This document shows positions 7,708 through 15,721 of a DNA stretch of 36,146 nt, piece after piece (within the stretch, counting starts at the first letter, position 1; every line of letters starts with the position of its first letter). The position numbers were made by a program, and so were the translations under genes. The DNA comes from Pseudomonas sp. KK4 (lineage in GTDB: Bacteria; Pseudomonadota; Gammaproteobacteria; Pseudomonadales; Pseudomonadaceae), in the NCBI RefSeq assembly GCF_001984065.1, contig NZ_LYVP01000053.1:1-36146 (forward strand). Reading direction: 5' to 3'. The notes under the pieces were generated by a model. It had not been told where the DNA came from. It saw only the letters and a list, made by a program, of their open reading frames with translations, and did no database searches.

Positions 7708-10590
7708 CTATTTCCAGATCACCTTCAACGCATCAGGGTTGCCGTCATGGGCGAACTGCTTCATGACGACCGCGCAGGAGTCGCAGGGCGCCATGGTGGT
7801 GGCCATGGTGATCGATGCCAGTTGCTTTGGGTCCGGATACTTGGCCCGAATGACGCTGATCAGCTTGCTCTCGGTGTCCAGCGAAGTGGGGCGTGAGGTC
7901 AGCGCTGGCGTGTAATGCTCGATGTTATCGATGGTGTGCGGAATGGCTTGCAGCTTGCCATCGGGGCTGACTGCCAGGGCTTGCTCGGGGAAGCGTGCAC
8001 CACTGTCGATGTTGACATAGCGGGTGCCCGCCACAGTCACCTCTTTGCGGTCCGCCCGTTTTTCAAACAGCGGCAGGTACCCGGTATCGCCCTGGTTGCC
8101 GGACACGCTGACATAGACTTCGCGCACGCCTTGTTGGGTCTCGATCTCGGCAAATGCAATGTTTCGCGGGTCCCGAAGCGCTCGGTGGCGTTTCTTGCTG
8201 ATGATTTTCTGCAACTGGCGCATGGTGTCATCGATCTTCAAGGCTTTGGCACCGGCCTGGGTCGAGTCGAGGGTGACGACGGTTTTCTTGAACAGCGTGT
8301 TGAACACCTCGGCGGTGGTCTGACGAACCCTGTCCGGTGCATGCCTGGACAGCGTCCAGGTCGCGGCGCCATCGGTAGAAGTCCTGACGATCATCCGTGT
8401 GGAGTGATCGAACAGCACCGCTTCGGCCGGGCTGGTATCGACTTTGATCGATGTGAGCGTGTCCGGTGGATTGACGTGTCCGCCGATGGGGATGGCGATA
8501 TCGTCCATGGTCTTGATCGCCCGTTCCACCGCGTCGATGCCGTGAATCCTGGCCATGTTGTTGGCATTCAACGACCCGATGTAGACCGTCAGCAATTGCG
8601 CCTTCAAGTCGGCCGGCAAAGTGGACGCAGGTTTGAACACCAGTGCGTCCCGCACGCTTTGACCTTTTGCCACTTCAGCAACATAAAAATCCCCGGCCGT
8701 GAGGCGGGCGAAAACATACTGCATCGAGTCGTCGACCGATTGGCAAATCACGGCGCCGACCTGGAAGGTATCGTCCAGGCCCTGTTCCGGAACGTCGATT
8801 TTGACCCGCCCATAAATGCCCTTGCGAAACTCCATGACGCCCGTCAGGTTGGCGTGATGCTTGAGGGAGGCCGTTTTCATCGGTGCACGCCCGGCGGCAG
8901 GCGTGTAGATCATGTCGCCGAACCACAGCGCCCAGCCTTTCGTTTCGTCGAACCGGTTGGCCGGCAGGGGCGGGGCGGCCGGTATCCGGGTGACATGGCT
9001 CGTGGCACACACCCCGTTGCCATCGCGGCGCACCCGGCAGGGCACGGCCTTGAACCTGTCCGTCAGGTCGATCCTGTCGGCACGGCGCAACAGGTCGCCA
9101 TCGAGTTGATACGCCACATCGTCGATCAACAGCGTGGTGCGGCCATCGACTTCCAGCATTTCGCGCACCGTGGCGTTTTCCGCCAGCCGGACGGTCACGC
9201 CGACCTCGGTGGTTTCCAGGGCCTGGTACGTCGAGCGCCCCAGCGCCAGTCGATCCTTGATGGCCGTCAGCGAGGGACCGAAGGGCCTGGAAGAGAGGGG
9301 ATCGATCAGTCGGTAATCGGCCATGCCCGTGGAAGAGAGGTTGCGCACCGGCACATCGTCGACGCCCCTGACGCTGGCCAATCCGTCACCCTTGGCCAGC
9401 GGTCGCCAGTGGCCGGTGTTGTGCAGCTGCGGCAGGCTGTGCACGAAGCTGTAGTGTCCGGCCCGGCCCGCCAGAACCTTGATGCCGAATACGCCGGACT
9501 TGCCCAACCTCAGCGTTTTCGAGCCGAGTGCCCTGAGCAGTGAGGGAACACCGTCGAGGGGATTGAGGGTCATCGCGCTGGACAGCAACAGTTGTTTGGT
9601 CAGGGCTGCAAACGCGGGCAGCCTGGCGCGCAGCGTCAGGCGGCTGGCATTGCTGAACAGTTTCGCCGACCCTGCGGCGAATTTTCCTACAGGTTGGGCG
9701 AAGGCCATCAGATCCGTGAGCAGGCCGAACACGCCACCGATCAACCGGGTTCTGTCGCCGGACTCCAGGTCCTCGATGCTGTTCCAGAACGGAATGAACA
9801 GTTTGCCGATGGCCAGGGCTTTTTCTCCCCGGGCCTCTTCGCGTTCGATGTCGGTCTGCCCCCAGGCCTGGGCCCTCAGCGCATTTTCATCGATGAACAG
9901 CAATTCCCTGGCGATGAATTCAACCAGCGTGGTGGTGCGCGAGGAGGTCAGCGTATCGGGGGTTTCTCTGCGGGCTCGTGTTGCTGTCAGCGGCCTTCCG
10001 AGCAATTCGATGATCGCCTCGCACGTGGCACCGGCCTTTGGAACGCCACCCTTTTCATGGGCGTTCCAGTCAAAGGGCAGGGTTTTGCTGCGCAGGACAT
10101 CCACGGCCACGGGCGGGCCCTTGAAGATTTTCCAGTGCTCGGTCTTGCGTGCTGCGCCGATCAGCCGGGTGTCAAAGTCGGGGAGCGATCGGATGATTCC
10201 CGCCCGAGGCAGCAACTCGAGCCAGGAAGTTTTGCCCTCATGGCTGGCGCCGATAATGAAGCCCATGCGCGTGCGCAACGGCAGGTGCATTTGCGGGGTT
10301 TCGTTTTGAGCTTCCTGTCCCTGGGTGGCTTTCCTCAGGGTGTAGACCTTCACCTCGCCAGACTCCAGCGCCTGGCGTTCGATCATCGGCAGTGACGCCA
10401 ATTGGCTCTGGAGCAGGGTCTGGTAGGCGTTCCTTAACGAGCAAAGGTAGCCGCCGAACTGCTCGTTGAAGAGGCCTTCCAGGTCCGGCAGCACCTCGCC
10501 TTCAATGCGTTGATAGAAGGGGTGGTTGGAGGCGGTGCCTTCGATCCGGATTTCCCGCCGCTCGTTGATCCTGTAGGACACCCGGGTCAC
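7708..10590 (-). CDS. C-terminal two-thirds of a large toxin-like protein with a deaminase domain
   Basis: An open frame of 960 codons in the same frame as the 485-codon frame upstream, separated only by TAG plus five sense codons. The last 60 residues resemble the BURPS668_1122-type deaminase toxins (Pfam Toxin-deaminase, named from memory). DTE at 905-907 would supply the first metal ligand and the catalytic Glu. PCDSC at 935-939 supplies the two zinc cysteines. The following helix is AVVMKQF. Canonical deaminases have His or Cys where Asp905 lies. Residues about 280-370 contain helical, partly hydrophobic stretches (LLLSSAMTLNPLDGV) that might touch membranes. The GTG at 10590 has no convincing ribosome site, arguing against an independent gene. 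The frame ends 9 bases from the ABC transporter stop, leaving no room for a downstream immunity gene. Confidence 0.75.
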   Translation of the reverse strand: MTRVSYRINERREIRIEGTASNHPFYQRIEGEVLPDLEGLFNEQFGGYLCSLRNAYQTLLQSQLASLPMIERQALESGEVKVYTLRKATQGQEAQNETPQMHLPLRTRMGFIIGASHEGKTSWLELLPRAGIIRSLPDFDTRLIGAARKTEHWKIFKGPPVAVDVLRSKTLPFDWNAHEKGGVPKAGATCEAIIELLGRPLTATRARRETPDTLTSSRTTTLVEFIARELLFIDENALRAQAWGQTDIEREEARGEKALAIGKLFIPFWNSIEDLESGDRTRLIGGVFGLLTDLMAFAQPVGKFAAGSAKLFSNASRLTLRARLPAFAALTKQLLLSSAMTLNPLDGVPSLLRALGSKTLRLGKSGVFGIKVLAGRAGHYSFVHSLPQLHNTGHWRPLAKGDGLASVRGVDDVPVRNLSSTGMADYRLIDPLSSRPFGPSLTAIKDRLALGRSTYQALETTEVGVTVRLAENATVREMLEVDGRTTLLIDDVAYQLDGDLLRRADRIDLTDRFKAVPCRVRRDGNGVCATSHVTRIPAAPPLPANRFDETKGWALWFGDMIYTPAAGRAPMKTASLKHHANLTGVMEFRKGIYGRVKIDVPEQGLDDTFQVGAVICQSVDDSMQYVFARLTAGDFYVAEVAKGQSVRDALVFKPASTLPADLKAQLLTVYIGSLNANNMARIHGIDAVERAIKTMDDIAIPIGGHVNPPDTLTSIKVDTSPAEAVLFDHSTRMIVRTSTDGAATWTLSRHAPDRVRQTTAEVFNTLFKKTVVTLDSTQAGAKALKIDDTMRQLQKIISKKRHRALRDPRNIAFAEIETQQGVREVYVSVSGNQGDTGYLPLFEKRADRKEVTVAGTRYVNIDSGARFPEQALAVSPDGKLQAIPHTIDNIEHYTPALTSRPTSLDTESKLISVIRAKYPDPKQLASITMATTMAPCDSCAVVMKQFAHDGNPDALKVIWK

Positions 10591-10605
10591 GGTTTTTCCA
10601 TCCGG

Positions 10606-10608
10606 CTA
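10606..10608 (-). other. In-frame amber codon splitting the toxin gene
   Basis: Read leftward, the frame runs W F V T, TAG, P D G K T V T R V S Y R I N without a shift. The residues on both sides read as one continuous beta-rich segment. A single C-to-T change in CAG (Gln) would produce this stop. It may be a real nonsense mutation, a suppressed stop or a sequencing error. Confidence 0.75.
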
Positions 10609-12063
10609 AGTCACGAACCATTTTTCCCGGTCGTTGAATTTCCCGCTGGCGTAGACCTCAAGGAATGAGTGGATTGTGTAGGCGTGGTCCTTCAGGGCCG
10701 GTACGTCGCGGGCGTTGGCGGCAGGGTTATCGAACCGGGCCAGCTTTCGACCGTCGTTGATGAAGATACCGACGGGGAATAGTTCTTCGATCTCGCGCCT
10801 GGCCAGATCCAGGCGCTGCGGTGGCGGCACATCGAGTTCGGCAATGGTCTTTGTCAGTGCGTCGCTGTGCTTGTCCAGTGCCGATGCGGCTGTTTCGATA
10901 TCGGCCTGGGTGTAGGCGTCATGCTGTTTTTCAGGGATGAAACCTTGGGTTGCCGCCCATTCCAGACTCGGGAGCAATCTTGCCAGGGCGATGTTATCGA
11001 GTTGTTCCGCCGTGGCGCCTTCGGCCCGTTGCAGCGCAAGGTTGACCAACTGCTGGAACCTGTACCGGCACAAGGAACCGGGATCGTCGGCGCGGGCCAG
11101 GTTCACGCCGGTGAGGAAATTCACCCAGACAACCGAGGCCCTGTAGGGCAGGTCGGGCGGTATATCGTGGATCTGAAATTCGACGGGCAACTGGCCCAGG
11201 AACAATCGCGCAATCAGGATGGCCTCTTTTTCCGAGGCTGCCCGTTTTGTTTCGATCAGATGGCTCTCGAATGCTTGGCGGATTGACCGATAGCTCTTGC
11301 CCCAATGCGCAGAGGACTGAACATCAAAACCCCGGGGACTGTCCGCGACCGGCGACTTGAGCCAGAGCCGCAGGGCACTGGCCAGCACTTTGAGGCGAAT
11401 ATGGGCGCAGGTCTGTTCGCCGTGGTTGCCGCCGTACCAGTTCAGGGTCGACAGGAGTGCGGTGGTGATTTTTTCCGCCTCGGCGCTCAACAGGATTTTT
11501 TGCAGGTAAACGCTGGGTGTGGCCCGAAGTTGTTCGGTCGAGAGCGTCGATAGCGTGTCACCGGCCAGATGACTGAACAGCGAGGTGTTCTCATTTGGCA
11601 GCGATTTTTGCAGGGTGTCGATGATGTCCCTGCTGATTATTCGTGCACGCAGCTTCTCTTTATCCAGGTCGGATAACGGTGGGTGGGACTGAAGTATCTG
11701 CTGCTCCTGTTTTGTCTTGTGGCGTTTCACATCGAGAATGTTGAAATCGTCTTCAAGGCGCAGGCAGTGGCTGGCGAGTCGTTCTTCGAGTTGGTCCAGG
11801 GCGGTTTGCCGGGCCTTGGTGTCTGCGGGGTCCCACGGCGCCAGTCCATAAAAGGTCGCCATCCTGACGGCCTGGACCGGGCTGTCGGGATCTTCCTGGC
11901 CCAGAGGGGAGGCCGGGTCGGGCGTGATGAGCGTGCAGGACAAATCAGTGAGCGAGTTCACTTTATTGCGTAGAACGTAAAGCAACTGTGCGTAGTCCAA
12001 GCGTTGACCCTCGTGGACTTGAGCGGGGGTAGGTGAGGGCGCGTTCGTGGCCGGTATCGGCAT
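10606..12063 (-). CDS. N-terminal third of the large toxin-like protein
   Basis: A 485-residue frame ending at the TAG of 10606-10608. It is predicted soluble and mainly helical, rich in Leu, Ala, Arg and Glu, with no signal peptide, ESPR, PAAR, VgrG or Rhs features. The N-terminus (residues 1-16) is proline-rich and flexible. Near residues 410-425 the segment REIEELFPVGIFINDGRKL looks like a helix-to-strand transition of the sort found in the large multidomain Pseudomonas toxins often labelled dermonecrotic-like. I cannot name the domain. The ATG at 12061-12063 is preceded by GAGAG. With the downstream frame it would make a protein of about 1450 residues, a common size for such proteins. If the stop is genuine, this part alone would be made, without the enzymatic domain. 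Confidence 0.7.
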   Translation of the reverse strand: MPIPATNAPSPTPAQVHEGQRLDYAQLLYVLRNKVNSLTDLSCTLITPDPASPLGQEDPDSPVQAVRMATFYGLAPWDPADTKARQTALDQLEERLASHCLRLEDDFNILDVKRHKTKQEQQILQSHPPLSDLDKEKLRARIISRDIIDTLQKSLPNENTSLFSHLAGDTLSTLSTEQLRATPSVYLQKILLSAEAEKITTALLSTLNWYGGNHGEQTCAHIRLKVLASALRLWLKSPVADSPRGFDVQSSAHWGKSYRSIRQAFESHLIETKRAASEKEAILIARLFLGQLPVEFQIHDIPPDLPYRASVVWVNFLTGVNLARADDPGSLCRYRFQQLVNLALQRAEGATAEQLDNIALARLLPSLEWAATQGFIPEKQHDAYTQADIETAASALDKHSDALTKTIAELDVPPPQRLDLARREIEELFPVGIFINDGRKLARFDNPAANARDVPALKDHAYTIHSFLEVYASGKFNDREKWFVT

Positions 12064-12283
12064 GATGGGTTCTCTCTGGTCTGGTGACGGGCGATCCCTG
12101 AAGTTGCACAGGGGGAGTGCCGGCGATTACAGCGACCAGCGAGCGGGGCGGTGCGGTACATGTTTGTGCGGGGCGTGCGTGGAAGTTTTTTGTGCGTGAC
12201 TTGCCGGGACTTGTAACGCACCCTAGGCTAGCTGTAGCGATCACGTTGGATGATGATCTGGCAGTGCTAAAACAAGGGACCTC

Positions 12284-14743
12284 ATGAATCAAACGCGGAC
12301 TCTCGGAACGCCACGGTTGTTGGGCATCGTTTGGCCATTTATTGCCGTCGTGCTGTTCCAGGCCTTGCTGGGCGGCGTCAGCCTGTATGTACTGTCGGCC
12401 GTTCGTGGCTATGTAGCGGGTGAAAGCCTGTGGTCCAAGGGCCAGAAAGACGCCATCTATTACCTCAATCTGTACGCCGACAGTGGCGACGAGGCGATTT
12501 TCAATAAATACCAGAGCGCCATTGCCGTGCCCCAGGGCGGTCACGAGCTGCGCGTGGCACTGGATCACCAGCCGCCGGATATCGAAGCGGCGCGAGAGGC
12601 GATCCTCAAGGGCGGCAACCATCCCGATGACGTCTCCAGCCTGATCTGGCTGTACCTCAATTTCCGTCATTTCAGTTATCTGGAACGGGCCATCGACCTG
12701 TGGACCGTGGGCGATTCCTATCTGGTCAAACTCGATGACGTGGCCCAGGACATGCACCGGCACATCGCGGCCATCCCCGCTTCCCGCATCGACATCCAGC
12801 GCTGGAAGGAACAGATCTTTGCGATCAACGATGAGGTAACGCCGGCGGCGAAAGCCTTCAGCGATGCCTTGGGCGAGGGCTCGCGGGTCATTCTGCGGTT
12901 GCTGCTGGTGACCAACCTGGCCACCGCCCTGGGCCTGATTGCACTGGCCCTGATGCGCACCCACAAGCTGCTCAAGCAGCGCCACGCCTTCGCCGAAGCC
13001 CTGCAGCTGGAGAAGGACCGGGCGCAGATCACCCTGCAATCGATCGGCGACGGGGTGATCACCACCGACGTGGCAGGCGCGATTGCCTATATGAACCCGG
13101 CCGCCGAAGCCTTGACCCACTGGAAGGCGGAACAGGCCACCGGCCTGCCGTTGGCGGCGCTGTTCAATCTGCTGGACGAGAACGCCCAGGCCGACGGTTT
13201 TACCTTGATCGAACGCATCCTGAGCGGGCAGCTCAGCGGCGGCAGCGAACATTCCAAACTCATTCAACGCCTGGACGGCAGTACGGTGTCGGTGACCCTG
13301 GTCGGCGCGCCGATCCGCAACGCCGGCAAGGTCAGCGGTACGGTGCTGGTGCTGCACGACATGACCCAGGAGCGGCAATACATCGCCAACCTGTCCTGGC
13401 AGGCGACCCATGATGCCCTGACCGGTCTGGCCAACCGCCGTGAATTCGAATACCGATTGGAACAGGCGCTGCACAACCTGACGCGCCAGCCGGGGCGGCA
13501 TGCCTTGATGTTCCTCGATCTGGATCAGTTCAAACTGGTCAACGACACCTGCGGCCATGCAGCCGGCGACGAGCTGCTGCGGCACATCTGCGCGTTGTTG
13601 CAATCGGGCCTGCGCGAGGGCGATACCCTGGCGCGCCTGGGCGGCGACGAGTTCGGCATCCTGTTGGAAAACTGCGCGCCGGAAGCCGCGGAGAAAATTG
13701 CCGAGGGGTTGCGCCAAACCGTACAAAATCTGCATTTCGTGTGGAAAGGTCGGCCTTTCGTGACCACGGTCAGTATCGGCCTGGTGCATGTCGCGCACAA
13801 TCCGACCACCCTCGAAGCCTCGCTGCGGGCGGCGGACATGGCCTGCTACATGGCCAAGGAAAAGGGCCGTAACCGGGTTCAGGTCTATCACCCCGACGAT
13901 TCCGAATTGTCCCTGCGCTTCGGCGAAATGGCCTGGGTGCAGCGCCTGCACATGGCGCTGGAAGAGGACCGCTTCTGCCTCTATGCCCAGGAAATCGCGC
14001 CCCTGGGCAACGCTGCCAAAGGCGGTGGGCACATCGAAATCCTGCTGCGCCTGCACGACGAAGCCGGGCGCATGATCCTCCCTGACAGTTTCATCCCGGC
14101 CGCCGAGCGTTATGGCTTGATGACGTCCCTGGATCGCTGGGTGGTGCAGAACGTGTTCAAGATCATTGCCCAATGCCGCGCCGAGAAGCACAAGGGGCCG
14201 CTGGCGATGTGTGCGATCAATCTGTCAGGCACAACCATTGGTGACGAGGCGTTTCTCGACTTCCTCCGTGAACAATTTGTGTTGTATTCGATCCCGCCTG
14301 AAATGATTTGTTTTGAAATCACCGAGACCAGCGCAATTTCCAATCTGGGCAGCGCAATCAGATTTATTAACGAACTCAAAGGTTTAGGTTGCCACTTCTC
14401 GCTCGACGATTTTTGCGCCGGGATGTCTTCATTCGCTTATCTGAAACATTTGCCTGTAGACTTCTTGAAGATCGATGGGAGTTTCGTAAAGGATATGCTG
14501 GACGACCCGATTAACCGCGCCATGGTCGAGGTGATCAATCACATCGGTCATGTCATGGGTAAGCGCACGATTGCCGAGTTTGTGGAGACACCCCAGATCG
14601 AGCAGGCATTGCTGGAGATCGGGGTCGATTACGCTCAAGGGTATGTCATCGAACGCCCGCAAATGTTTACCTGCGACAGTTTGCAAAGTCGTCCCGCCAG
14701 GCCTCAGCCTTTGTTGTTCAAGGCCCCTGGCACATTCCGTTGA
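12284..14743 (+). CDS. rbdA: RbdA-like c-di-GMP phosphodiesterase (PAS-GGDEF-EAL)
   Basis: An 819-residue inner-membrane protein matching RbdA, a P. aeruginosa regulator of biofilm dispersal, in length and domain order. A membrane helix lies at about 12-37, a periplasmic region follows to about 200, a second helix at about 203-225, then PAS (about 240-360), GGDEF (about 370-540) and EAL (about 550-800). GGDEF is intact at 453-457 with an RxxD inhibitory site at 444-447. The EAL signature reads EILLR with Glu585, and loop 6 reads DDFCAG; both are tolerated variants. In RbdA the GGDEF domain is reported to stimulate the phosphodiesterase. AAGGGA precedes the ATG. undA starts 44 bases after the stop, probably in the same transcript. 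Confidence 0.9.
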   Translation: MNQTRTLGTPRLLGIVWPFIAVVLFQALLGGVSLYVLSAVRGYVAGESLWSKGQKDAIYYLNLYADSGDEAIFNKYQSAIAVPQGGHELRVALDHQPPDIEAAREAILKGGNHPDDVSSLIWLYLNFRHFSYLERAIDLWTVGDSYLVKLDDVAQDMHRHIAAIPASRIDIQRWKEQIFAINDEVTPAAKAFSDALGEGSRVILRLLLVTNLATALGLIALALMRTHKLLKQRHAFAEALQLEKDRAQITLQSIGDGVITTDVAGAIAYMNPAAEALTHWKAEQATGLPLAALFNLLDENAQADGFTLIERILSGQLSGGSEHSKLIQRLDGSTVSVTLVGAPIRNAGKVSGTVLVLHDMTQERQYIANLSWQATHDALTGLANRREFEYRLEQALHNLTRQPGRHALMFLDLDQFKLVNDTCGHAAGDELLRHICALLQSGLREGDTLARLGGDEFGILLENCAPEAAEKIAEGLRQTVQNLHFVWKGRPFVTTVSIGLVHVAHNPTTLEASLRAADMACYMAKEKGRNRVQVYHPDDSELSLRFGEMAWVQRLHMALEEDRFCLYAQEIAPLGNAAKGGGHIEILLRLHDEAGRMILPDSFIPAAERYGLMTSLDRWVVQNVFKIIAQCRAEKHKGPLAMCAINLSGTTIGDEAFLDFLREQFVLYSIPPEMICFEITETSAISNLGSAIRFINELKGLGCHFSLDDFCAGMSSFAYLKHLPVDFLKIDGSFVKDMLDDPINRAMVEVINHIGHVMGKRTIAEFVETPQIEQALLEIGVDYAQGYVIERPQMFTCDSLQSRPARPQPLLFKAPGTFR

Positions 14744-14787
14744 AGTCTCTTGCCGGTCCAACAATCACAATCAAAAGGAGCTCGACA

Positions 14788-15582
14788 GTGATCGACACAT
14801 TCAACCGAACCGGCCCCCTCATGGAAGCTGCAAGTTATCCGGCATGGGCCCAGCGCCTGATCCAGGATTGCAGCGAGAGCAAGCGCCGGGTTGTCGAACA
14901 CGAACTGTATCAGCGCATGCGTGACAACAAGCTCAGCGCAAAGACCATGCGTCAGTACCTGATCGGTGGCTGGCCGGTGGTGGAACAGTTCGCGTTATAC
15001 ATGGCACAAAACCTGACCAAGACCCGCTTCGCCCGTCATCCGGGCGAAGACATGGCCCGTCGCTGGCTGATGCGCAACATCCGCGTGGAACTCAACCATG
15101 CCGATTATTGGGTGCACTGGAGCCGGGCCCACGGTGTCAGCCTTGAAGATCTCCAGGCGCAACAGGTGGCCCCGGAACTTCACGCGCTGAGCCACTGGTG
15201 CTGGCACACCAGCTCTTCGGACTCGCTGATCGTGGCCATTGCCGCCACCAACTACGCCATCGAAGGCGCGACCGGCGAATGGTCGGCCGTGGTCTGTTCC
15301 AATGGCGTGTACGCGGCGTCCTTCCCCGAGGAAGACCGCAAGCGGGCGATGAAGTGGCTGAAGATGCATGCGCAATACGATGACGCGCATCCATGGGAAG
15401 CGCTGGAAATCATCTGCACCCTGGCGGGCATGAACCCGAGCAAGGCCCTGCAGGTGGAATTGCGTCAGGCCGTGTGCAAGAGCTATGACTACATGTACCT
15501 GTTCCTGGAACGCTGCATGCAGTTGGAACACACGGAGAGATCGTCCGTGAGCCGCGAGCGACTGGCGCTGGCCGAGGGCTGA
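14788..15582 (+). CDS. undA: UndA, 1-undecene-forming non-haem iron oxidase
   Basis: A 264-residue protein of the TenA/haem-oxygenase-like fold, often mislabelled a TenA transcriptional regulator. UndA of Pseudomonas oxidatively decarboxylates medium-chain fatty acids such as lauric acid to a terminal alkene (1-undecene) using oxygen and iron. With the GTG at 14788 as residue 1, Glu101 and His104 (in VELNHADYW) and His194 (in MHAQYDD) fall at the positions I recall for the published iron ligands. Glu159 (NYAIEGATGEW) and Asp198/His201 are candidates for the second metal site. The GTG is chosen because AAAAGGAG lies seven bases upstream. Gene position between rbdA and the diguanylate cyclase is inferred to allow co-expression with rbdA. 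A thiaminase role is unlikely because thiamine genes are absent. Confidence 0.85.
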   Translation: MIDTFNRTGPLMEAASYPAWAQRLIQDCSESKRRVVEHELYQRMRDNKLSAKTMRQYLIGGWPVVEQFALYMAQNLTKTRFARHPGEDMARRWLMRNIRVELNHADYWVHWSRAHGVSLEDLQAQQVAPELHALSHWCWHTSSSDSLIVAIAATNYAIEGATGEWSAVVCSNGVYAASFPEEDRKRAMKWLKMHAQYDDAHPWEALEIICTLAGMNPSKALQVELRQAVCKSYDYMYLFLERCMQLEHTERSSVSRERLALAEG

Positions 15583-15606
15583 TCTAAACATCACGCTGTA
15601 AAAAAA

Positions 15607-15696
15607 TGTGGGAGCGGGCTTGCTCGCGAAAGCGGTGTATCAGTCAACCTGATCGGTGACTGACACTCCCTCTTCGCGAGCAAGCCCGCTCCCACA
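15607..15696. repeat. REP pair, 42-base spacer, outward orientation
   Basis: 24-base arms at 15607-15630 and 15673-15696 are perfect inverted copies separated by exactly 42 bases. Here the G-rich arm comes first, unlike the pairs at 65 and 1526. The element lies between convergent undA and the diguanylate cyclase gene, where it could also act as a bidirectional transcript end. Confidence 0.92.
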
Positions 15697-15721
15697 TTTG
15701 TTTTGTGGTGTGGCTGAAATC

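Noticed and set aside
7915..9543. 542-codon frame antisense to the toxin gene, considered as a possible immunity gene
   Set aside because: Its composition is typical of shadow frames (rich in Arg, Gln, Gly, His), there is no ribosome site, and the minus strand holds the deaminase motifs.
10591..10605. Two independent overlapping or adjacent genes in the toxin locus
   Set aside because: Not excluded, but less likely: both parts share one frame, the second start is a GTG without a convincing ribosome site, and the sequence reads smoothly across the TAG.
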